From Pseudomonas orientalis (GTDB taxonomy: Bacteria; Pseudomonadota; Gammaproteobacteria; Pseudomonadales; Pseudomonadaceae): a stretch of DNA of 64,000 bases. Positions 58,223 to 64,000 of this stretch are shown here, in pieces. The stretch's first letter is position 1; each line of letters begins with the position of its first letter. The DNA lies in NCBI RefSeq assembly GCF_001439815.1, contig NZ_JYLM01000001.1, positions 124,001 to 188,000 of the forward strand, in the 5' to 3' direction. A model generated the notes under the pieces. That model worked only from the letters and a program-made list of their open reading frames with translations, did no database searches and was not told where the DNA came from. The position numbers were made by a program, and so were the translations under genes.

Positions 58223-58837
58223 ATGGCAGCAGCGGACGACGCGCACCTGCTTGAACGCCTGCTCAAGGGTGAGCAGCGGGCCTACAAGGAGTTGGTCACC
58301 ACTTACCAGAGTGCGATGCGGGCGGTGGCCTATGCCATCGTCGGCCAGCGGCATGCCGATGAGGTGGTGCAGGATGCCTGGTTGTCAGTGGTACGCAACC
58401 TCGCCAGGTTCGAAGGGCGTTCCAGCCTCAAGACCTGGTTGCTGACCATCACCGCGAACGCCGCCAAGGGTCGCTACAAGCAAAATCGCCGGGAGGTGTT
58501 GCTCGACGACCTGCCGTCTCCCCATGGGACCATTGGTGATGAACGCTTTACGCCTGACGATGGGCACTGGGCAGTGGCCCCGTATGCCTGGCACCAGGAC
58601 ACGCCGGAAGCCTTGTTGACCGAGGAGGAATTGCGAAAATGCCTGGAGCATACGCTTCTGAGTTTGTCCCAATTGCAAAGCAGCGTGCTGGTGCTGCGTG
58701 AGCGCCAGGGCCTGGAGCTGGAAGAAATTTGTAATCTTCTGACGCTCTCGCTCTCCAATGTGCGTGTGCTGTTGCATCGAGCAAGGCTCAAAGTCTTTGC
58801 CACAGTGGAGCATTTTGAGGAAACGGGCGAATGTTGA
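58223..58837 (+). CDS. ECF-type RNA polymerase sigma factor
   Basis: The 204-residue protein has sigma region 2 (LVTTYQSAMRAVAYAIVGQR, then ADEVVQDAWLSVVRNLARFE, RSSLKTWLLTITANAAKGRY) and region 4 (SLSQLQSSVLVLRERQGLEL, then NLLTLSLSNVRVLLHRARLK). It directs RNA polymerase to a stress- or envelope-related promoter set, unknown here. It follows the FabH-like gene by 38 bases and overlaps the downstream zinc-finger gene by seven bases. It resembles PA3285. Confidence 0.93.
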   Translation: MAAADDAHLLERLLKGEQRAYKELVTTYQSAMRAVAYAIVGQRHADEVVQDAWLSVVRNLARFEGRSSLKTWLLTITANAAKGRYKQNRREVLLDDLPSPHGTIGDERFTPDDGHWAVAPYAWHQDTPEALLTEEELRKCLEHTLLSLSQLQSSVLVLRERQGLELEEICNLLTLSLSNVRVLLHRARLKVFATVEHFEETGEC

Positions 58838-59064
58838 CGTGTAAGGAACAAGTGGCACGTTCCAGTGACTATCTCGATGGGCAATTGACCTTTCGTGAGC
58901 GTCTGCTGGTGCGTCATCACTTGATGTTCTGCCCGAACTGCCGACGATTCATCCGTCAGATGCGCCTGATGCAGGCGACATTGCGGATCATGCCGGACGA
59001 GCCGGTCAGGGATGCGGATGTGCTGGCGGAGCGACTCGCTGCCGAGCGGCGTAAAGACTTGTAG
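58831..59064 (+). CDS. Zinc-finger (ZAS-type) anti-sigma-like protein
   Basis: The 77-residue protein has an H-x3-C-x2-C motif (H30, C34, C37 in HLMFCPNC) and an earlier C4, the zinc-binding anti-sigma signature (zf-HC2). There is no membrane helix, so it is a soluble regulator of the preceding sigma factor. The start lies inside the sigma gene by seven bases. The stop TAG at 59062-59064 lies inside the start of a REPIN, so the natural C-terminus may have been changed by the repeat. Confidence 0.88.
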   Translation: MLTCKEQVARSSDYLDGQLTFRERLLVRHHLMFCPNCRRFIRQMRLMQATLRIMPDEPVRDADVLAERLAAERRKDL

Positions 59065-59159
59065 GAGCGAGCTCGCTCGCGAAAAACCTCAACGATAACG
59101 CGGGTATCCAGGATAAACGCGCTGCCTGTTCGTTCTTCGCGAGCAAGCTCGCTCCTACA
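59060..59159. repeat. REPIN, TAGGAGCGAGC arm type, overlapping the anti-sigma stop
   Basis: The left arm TGTAGGAGCGAGCTCGCTCG starts at 59060, within the last codons of the zinc-finger gene; the right arm ends at 59159, ten bases before the porin stop. It is the shared terminus of two convergent genes. Confidence 0.93.
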
Positions 59160-59168
59160 GTGGTGAGG

Positions 59169-60491
59169 TTAGAACTTGGCTTCAGCATCCAGCTGCAAGG
59201 TGTTGGTGTTGGCATCACGCTGGGTACGGCTGGCGTAGTCTGCCTTGGTCAGGAAGTACGTGGCGCCCAAGGCGAAGTTCTTGTCGATGTCGTAGCTGAC
59301 CTTCATCTTGTGACCGCGCGAACCGGTGGTGCCGTTGGCGAAGTCCGAATCGGTGAAGGCGCCTACAACTGCGTCACGTTGCGTATCGCGGTAGTTATAG
59401 TCGAGGTTGAAACCGAACACCTTGGACTTGGCACCCACCAACCAGGCGGTGTCCTGATCGGTCACGGCATCGTTGTTTTTCACGTACTGGCCGTAGAAGG
59501 CCAGCGGCACTGCCAGGCCGCCGATGTCGGCTTGGGCAAACCCTTCATACAATCGGAATTCGTTATTGGCCGAGTTGCCATTGACCGCCAGTGCGCAAGG
59601 CGTGGTGGTGGTCGTGCAGCGGCTGTCCTTGTCGTTCTGGTAGGCGTAGACACTGCCGCCCAGGGTCATTTTCAGGTTGTCGGTCAGCGAGAAACGCGTA
59701 CCCAACTGGCCGGACGTCAGACGCAGGTCGTGGCGAAATTGCACGCCGTCGCCGTCGACGTTGTCCTTGAGGTTGTAGTTACCCAGGCTGCCGAACAGTT
59801 CGGCACTGCTGCCCAGCGGGTATTTGTAGGTGACTGCCAGGCCTTCGGGGTTGATGTCGCTATCCCAGATCACGTCACCCATGCTCACCCACGGCTGCAG
59901 CATCTTGCCGCCGATCACGTGCAGGTTCTTGATCTGGTCCGGGTGGTAGTCGATGTAGCCGAGGTCCAGCCAGATCGATTTTTTATCGAAGTAACCATCC
60001 TGGTCCTGGTTGGTGGAACGCGCATCGTCGCCGCCACCCGTGGCGATACGGATACCGGTGTCCACTTGCGGGTTGATCTCGGTATAGGCGCCCAGACGCG
60101 CGCGGATTCGCTGACGGTCCTTGTCACGCCCACCGTTGTTGGGCTCGCCGTCGATCTTGATGGTTTCCTGGCGAAAGCGCACATCGCCCTTGAACTGAGT
60201 CTTGGCGGCCCAGGCCAGTTTCTGGTCGAAGCTGCTCAGCTCGCTGGTCTTTTTCGCGGTGGCCGCGATCTGTTCGTTGCTTTCCTGTTGAGCCTGCCGT
60301 GCGATCTGCTGTTCTTTCTGATCCTTGGCCAGCTCGTTCTGCAATTCGGTGTACTGCGAAGCGGTGATCTGGCCGTTGGCCTTGAGCATGTCGAGCAACT
60401 TAGCGTCGACTGCAGCGCTGGCCGGAACGCTCAGGGCCAGCAACAGGCCGCCACACAGGGCCGCAGCAGTTTTAGTGGAAGCAAGACGCAT
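59169..60491 (-). CDS. Putative outer-membrane porin with N-terminal coiled coil
   Basis: The 440-residue protein has a signal peptide (MRLASTKTAAALCGGLLLAL, cut after about PASA at residue 26), a helical segment at 30-75 (DAKLLDMLKANGQITASQYT and KDQKEQQIARQ) and then a long amphipathic beta-rich region with alternating aromatic and glycine residues (KGDVRFRQETI, GYIDYHPDQIK, LYEGFAQADIG, MKVSYDIDKNFALGATYF) ending in F, the usual outer-membrane signature. It matches the putative-porin family annotated next to similar genes in pseudomonads. The cargo is unknown. ATG at 60491 precedes a proper signal peptide; the extension to 60536 does not. Confidence 0.87.
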   Translation of the reverse strand: MRLASTKTAAALCGGLLLALSVPASAAVDAKLLDMLKANGQITASQYTELQNELAKDQKEQQIARQAQQESNEQIAATAKKTSELSSFDQKLAWAAKTQFKGDVRFRQETIKIDGEPNNGGRDKDRQRIRARLGAYTEINPQVDTGIRIATGGGDDARSTNQDQDGYFDKKSIWLDLGYIDYHPDQIKNLHVIGGKMLQPWVSMGDVIWDSDINPEGLAVTYKYPLGSSAELFGSLGNYNLKDNVDGDGVQFRHDLRLTSGQLGTRFSLTDNLKMTLGGSVYAYQNDKDSRCTTTTTPCALAVNGNSANNEFRLYEGFAQADIGGLAVPLAFYGQYVKNNDAVTDQDTAWLVGAKSKVFGFNLDYNYRDTQRDAVVGAFTDSDFANGTTGSRGHKMKVSYDIDKNFALGATYFLTKADYASRTQRDANTNTLQLDAEAKF

Positions 60492-60776
60492 ATCAATCTC
60501 CGAAAGTGAGGAGGGATAACAAACCCTCCAGGACACAACCGACCGCTGACGGACGGAAAAAGGCCACCTGGCAAACCCGGGTGCTCTAAAAACAGGCGTC
60601 AGTATCGCGACGGTTTATGACGCAGTAGTGGCTAAGTGATTTCATCTGTATGACAATTCGTTTGCTCACGGAACTATTGATTTCGAGTTGTGTCAGGGGA
60701 TTTTTCGGGGTGTGCGCGGGGCTGTGATAGGCGATACTCGCCAGGCCTTCACGCCCTGGACACAGAGAAGATGCCG

Positions 60777-61901
60777 ATGCCGCTGCAACGCCTGGACAGC
60801 CTGTCCGACATCACCCCGCAGGCCTGGGATGCCCTGGCGCCGCAGGCCCAGCCATTCGTGCGGCATGCATTCCTGAGCGCGCTGGAAGACAGTGGCAGCC
60901 TGGGGGCCCACTCGGGCTGGCAACCGGAGCATTTGCTGCATTGGGAAGGCGAGCGGCTGGTGGCGGCATTGCCCGGTTATCGCAAGTGGCATTCCTATGG
61001 CGAGTACGTGTTCGATCACGGCTGGGCCGACGCCTGCGCGCGTGCGGGCATCGACTACTATCCCAAGCTGCTGACGGCGGTGCCGTTCAGTCCGGTCAGC
61101 GGTCCGCGGCTGCTGGCCGCCAACGCCGAGGACGGTTTCGAACTGCTGAACAGCCTGCCCGGTTACCTGGAAATCGAAGGGCTCTCCAGTGCCCATATCA
61201 ATTTCACCGACCCGTTGGCTGACGATGCGCTGGCCCGGCAACCTGGCTGGTTGCAGCGCCTGGGCTGTCAATTCCATTGGCAGAACCGTGGCTACCGCGA
61301 CTTCCAGGACTTTCTCGACGCCCTGAGTTCACGCAAGCGCAAGCAGATGCGCAAAGAGCGCGAGCAGGTGGCGGGGCAGGGTATCGAGTTCGAGTGGCTG
61401 CAGGGCCATGAACTGAGCGAAGCCCAATGGGATTTTGTCTATGCCTGCTATGCCAACACCTACGCGATACGTCGGCAGTCGCCCTACCTGACCCGGGCGT
61501 TTTTCAGCCTGCTGGCCGAGCGCATGCCCGAGGCGATTCGCGTGGTACTGGCCAAACAGGGCTCACGCCCGGTGGCCATGGCGTTCAGCCTGATCGGCGG
61601 TGACAGCTTCTACGGCCGCTATTGGGGCTGCCTGGCGGAGTTCGATCGACTGCATTTCGAGACCTGTTTCTACCAGGGCATGGACTACGCCATCGCCCAC
61701 GGCCTGCAACGCTTCGATGCCGGCGCTCAAGGCGAGCACAAACTGATTCGCGGCTTCGAACCGGTGATTACCCGTTCGTGGCATTACCTGCGCCATCCGG
61801 GGCTGAAAAACGCCGTGGAGGATTTCCTCGAGCGCGAGCGTGTGGGCGTGTTGGCCTATGCCGAAGAGGCGAGGTCGGCGCTGCCCTATCGGCAGGCCTG
61901 A
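60777..61901 (+). CDS. GNAT/FemAB-like N-acyltransferase family protein
   Basis: The 374-residue cytoplasmic protein matches the PF04339-type acyltransferase family seen in many proteobacteria: WDALAPQAQPFVRHAFLSAL near the start, YGEYVFDHGWADACARAGID, SHINFTDPLADD-like SAHINFTDP, RGYRDFQDFLDALSSRKRKQ and YGRYWGCLAEFDRLHFETCF near the end. It probably transfers an acyl group, substrate unknown. Two ATGs (60771 and 60777) are in frame; 60777 has GAGAAG six bases upstream and is chosen. Confidence 0.86.
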   Translation: MPLQRLDSLSDITPQAWDALAPQAQPFVRHAFLSALEDSGSLGAHSGWQPEHLLHWEGERLVAALPGYRKWHSYGEYVFDHGWADACARAGIDYYPKLLTAVPFSPVSGPRLLAANAEDGFELLNSLPGYLEIEGLSSAHINFTDPLADDALARQPGWLQRLGCQFHWQNRGYRDFQDFLDALSSRKRKQMRKEREQVAGQGIEFEWLQGHELSEAQWDFVYACYANTYAIRRQSPYLTRAFFSLLAERMPEAIRVVLAKQGSRPVAMAFSLIGGDSFYGRYWGCLAEFDRLHFETCFYQGMDYAIAHGLQRFDAGAQGEHKLIRGFEPVITRSWHYLRHPGLKNAVEDFLERERVGVLAYAEEARSALPYRQA

Positions 61902-61907
61902 CCCTAA

Positions 61908-62020
61908 GATCGTTCCCATGCTCTGCGTGGGAATGCCGCCTTGGACGCTCTGCGTCCGCGCTTGAAGTCGTGACGCAGAGCGTCACAGGATGCATTCCCA
62001 CGCGGAGCGTGGGAACGATC
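61908..62020. repeat. Palindromic repeat, GATCGTTCCCACGC type, longer copy
   Basis: GATCGTTCCCATGCTCTGCG at 61908 is mirrored by a copy ending GGGAACGATC at 62020, with internal paired blocks GACGCTCTGCGTC and GACGCAGAGCGTC. It is related to the element at 15725-15811 but has an extra block. It lies between the convergent GNAT-like gene and ABC transporter. Confidence 0.9.
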
Positions 62021-62034
62021 AAGGCCGGCTCTCA

Positions 62035-63867
62035 TTAATCGATGCCAACAAACCCACCCGTCTGGTGCTGCCACAAACGTGCATACAGCCCGCCATGAGC
62101 CAGCAGTTGGGCGTGGCTGCCGCTTTCGGCGATCTGGCCTTTCTCCAGTACCACCAGGCGGTCCATCCGCGCGATGGTCGACAGTCGGTGCGCAATCGCA
62201 ATCACGGTCTTGCCCTGCATCAGGGTTTCCAGGCTCTCCTGGATCGCCGCTTCCACCTCGGAGTCCAGTGCCGAGGTGGCTTCGTCCATGATCAGGATCG
62301 GCGCGTCTTTGAGCAGCACGCGGGCGATGGCGATCCGCTGGCGCTGGCCGCCGGAGAGTTTCACCCCACGCTCGCCCACATGGGCATCCAGCCCGGTACG
62401 GCCTTCGGAATCCGACAGCAGCGGGATGAACTCGTCGGCGCGCGCCTTGTGCACGGCGGCCCAGAGTTCTTCGTCGGTGGCCTGCGGCTTGCCATACAGC
62501 AGGTTGTCGCGGATCGAGCGGTGCAGCAGCGAGGTGTCCTGGGTGATCATGCCGATCTGCGCGCGCAGGCTTTCCTGGGCGACCTCGGCGATGTCCTGCC
62601 CGTCGATCAGAATGCGGCCGCCTTGCAGGTCGTACAAGCGCAGCAGCAGGTTGACCAGGGTCGACTTGCCCGCGCCGGACGGACCGATCAGGCCGATCTT
62701 TTCCCCGGCCTTGATTTCAAGGTTCAGGCCGCCAATGATCCCGCTCTGCTTGCCGTAGTGGAAATCCACCTGCTCGAAGCGCACCAGGCCATGGGGCACT
62801 GTCAGGCGCGGGGCGTCGGTACGGTCGACCACTGCGAGCGGCTGGGCGATGGTCTTGAGGCCATCCTGCACGATGCCGATGTTTTCGAAAATGCCGTTGA
62901 CCACCCACATGATCCAGCCGGACATATTGACGATGCGAATCACCAGGCCGGTGGCCAGGGCAATGGCGCCGACGGAAATCAGCGACTGCGTCCACAGCCA
63001 CAGGGCGAGGCCGGTGGTGGTGACGATCAGCAGGCCGTTCAGGACGGTGATGACCGCGTCCATGCTGGTGAGCACGCGCGCCGCCAGTTGGGTTTTTTCG
63101 GTTTGCTCGACAATCGCTTCCTTGGCGTATTCCTGCTCATTCTGCGTATGGGCAAACAGCTTCAAGGTGGTGATGTTGGTGTAGCCGTCGACGATGCGGC
63201 CCATGAGTTTGGAGCGTGCTTCGGAAGAGATCACCGAACGCTCCTTGACCCGCGGCACGAAGTAACGCAATGCCAGGCAGTAGCAGATGATCCAGATGAT
63301 CAACGGAATCATCAGTCGCCAGTCGGCCTCGGCGAACAACACCAGCGAGGTGATGGCATAGATCGACACGTGCCAGATGGCTTCCGCCGTTGCCACCGCA
63401 GAGTCACGCAATGAGTTGCCGGTTTGCATGATGCGTTGGGCAATGCGTCCGGCGAAATCATTCTGGAAGAAATTCAGGCTCTGCTTGAGCACATAGCTGT
63501 GGTTCTGCCAGCGGATCAGGCTGGTCATGCCGGGGTTGATGGTCTGGTGCACCAGCAAGTCATGCAGGCTGTTGAAGATCGGCCGCAGCAGCAGGGCGAC
63601 CACTGCCATCCAGATCAGCTCGGTGCTGTGCACCTGAAAGAAATTCGCGGGTGGCGTGCCCTGGGCCAGGTCGATGATGCGGCTCAGGTAACTGAACAGC
63701 GCGACCTCGATCAGTGCACCAATCAGGCCCACCACCAACAGCGCGGCAAAACACGGCCACACCTGGCGCAGGTAGTAGAGGTAGAAGGGCAGGACTTTAT
63801 CGGGCGGGGCCGCGCTGGGAGCATCGCGGAAGATGTCGATCAGTTGTTCAAAACGACGATAGAGCAT
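62035..63867 (-). CDS. ABC transporter, fused membrane and ATPase domains (exporter type)
   Basis: The 610-residue protein has six membrane helices in the first 330 residues (VWPCFAALLVVGLIGALIEV, SYLSRIIDLA) and a C-terminal ATPase with Walker A GPSGAGKST, signature LSGGQRQRIAIAR, Walker B ILIMDEATSALDSEVE and H-loop AHRLST. It forms a homodimeric or heterodimeric exporter of lipids or drugs. No partner gene is seen. ATG at 63867 (MLYRRFEQLIDIFRD) is chosen. By position it resembles PA3228, followed by ppiA. Confidence 0.93.
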   Translation of the reverse strand: MLYRRFEQLIDIFRDAPSAAPPDKVLPFYLYYLRQVWPCFAALLVVGLIGALIEVALFSYLSRIIDLAQGTPPANFFQVHSTELIWMAVVALLLRPIFNSLHDLLVHQTINPGMTSLIRWQNHSYVLKQSLNFFQNDFAGRIAQRIMQTGNSLRDSAVATAEAIWHVSIYAITSLVLFAEADWRLMIPLIIWIICYCLALRYFVPRVKERSVISSEARSKLMGRIVDGYTNITTLKLFAHTQNEQEYAKEAIVEQTEKTQLAARVLTSMDAVITVLNGLLIVTTTGLALWLWTQSLISVGAIALATGLVIRIVNMSGWIMWVVNGIFENIGIVQDGLKTIAQPLAVVDRTDAPRLTVPHGLVRFEQVDFHYGKQSGIIGGLNLEIKAGEKIGLIGPSGAGKSTLVNLLLRLYDLQGGRILIDGQDIAEVAQESLRAQIGMITQDTSLLHRSIRDNLLYGKPQATDEELWAAVHKARADEFIPLLSDSEGRTGLDAHVGERGVKLSGGQRQRIAIARVLLKDAPILIMDEATSALDSEVEAAIQESLETLMQGKTVIAIAHRLSTIARMDRLVVLEKGQIAESGSHAQLLAHGGLYARLWQHQTGGFVGID

Positions 63868-63949
63868 TAGGCTTGACGCCCGCCGTGCGGGCTCTCCTTT
63901 CAAATGCGCACGTCGCCTTGTGGGCAACGTGCGGAAGTTCCCGCGGACC

Positions 63950-64000
63950 TCAGTCGATGCGCTTGGCCGACTTGATCAAGACAGGATCGATTGGCACGTT
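63950..64000 (-). CDS. ppiA: C-terminal end of probable peptidyl-prolyl isomerase (cyclophilin type), gene runs off the window
   Basis: The minus strand reads NVPIDPVLIKSAKRID and a TGA stop (TCA at 63950-63952). This tail and the position just upstream of an ABC exporter suit ppiA, the periplasmic or cytoplasmic cyclophilin of pseudomonads. Only 16 residues are visible, so the identification depends mainly on gene order. Confidence 0.5.
   Translation of the reverse strand, partial: NVPIDPVLIKSAKRID

Noticed and set aside
60620-60690. A PhoB box upstream of the porin gene
   Set aside because: CTGTATGACAATTCG only partly resembles one half of a Pho box and the second half-site is missing.

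Overview
The window is a GC-rich gammaproteobacterial chromosome segment that fits the Pseudomonas fluorescens group. The gene order guaD-xdhC-xdhB-xdhA / GntR-smc-zipA-ligA / 4.5S RNA / dnaX-ybaB-recR / apt-anr / hemN-ccoSIHG / two cco operons / aer is, from general knowledge, the order of the PA1520-PA1561 block of P. aeruginosa. Many gene borders carry short palindromic repeats (REP/REPIN type) with arms such as GTGGGAGGGGGCTTGCCCCC or TAGGAGCGAGCTTGCTCGCG, as is typical of P. fluorescens-like genomes. No tRNA, rRNA operon, insertion sequence, prophage or CRISPR array was seen.

Layout. 1-8 kb: the start of a BenE-type transporter gene, a GntR regulator, then the purine catabolic cluster xdhA-xdhB-xdhC-guaD on the minus strand. 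8-16 kb: a second GntR regulator two bases from smc, then zipA and ligA (chromosome structure, division, replication). 16-23 kb: a zinc metallopeptidase, the 4.5S SRP RNA, and an accessory patch holding an uncharacterised UvrD-like ATPase and a muramidase gene tightly coupled to a secreted SH3-like protein gene; a LysR/EamA divergent pair closes it. 23-28 kb: dnaX, ybaB, an MDR-family oxidoreductase, recR, apt. 28-45 kb: the microaerobic respiration block with anr, hemN, ccoGHIS, a TauE/SafE-like gene and two complete tandem ccoNOQP operons; a PIN-toxin/antitoxin pair sits between ccoG and the first ccoP. 45-52 kb: an alpha/beta hydrolase, an Aer-like chemoreceptor, a CPBP protease, two EamA exporters and aceK. 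52-64 kb: a small protein with three PPxY motifs, hrpA, a FabH-like synthase with an ECF sigma factor and zinc-finger partner, a porin, a FemAB/GNAT-like protein, an ABC exporter and the 3' end of a probable ppiA.

How the genes work together. XdhA/XdhB with the cofactor-insertion protein XdhC oxidise hypoxanthine to urate, and GuaD feeds guanine in as xanthine. Anr is the low-oxygen Fe-S regulator. A perfect Anr box precedes hemN, a near-perfect one precedes the second cco operon and another near-match precedes ccoG, so haem supply, copper loading and high-affinity oxidase appear to be switched on together. Only a weak match lies before the first cco operon, which agrees with the known constitutive/inducible split between the two cbb3 oxidases in Pseudomonas. 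The Aer-like receptor would steer cells towards suitable oxygen.

The least explained parts are the muramidase/SH3 pair (a possible toxin-immunity unit), the UvrD-like ATPase beside the 4.5S RNA, the PPxY protein, two tandem inverted repeats before xdhA, and a REPIN inserted within another REPIN.
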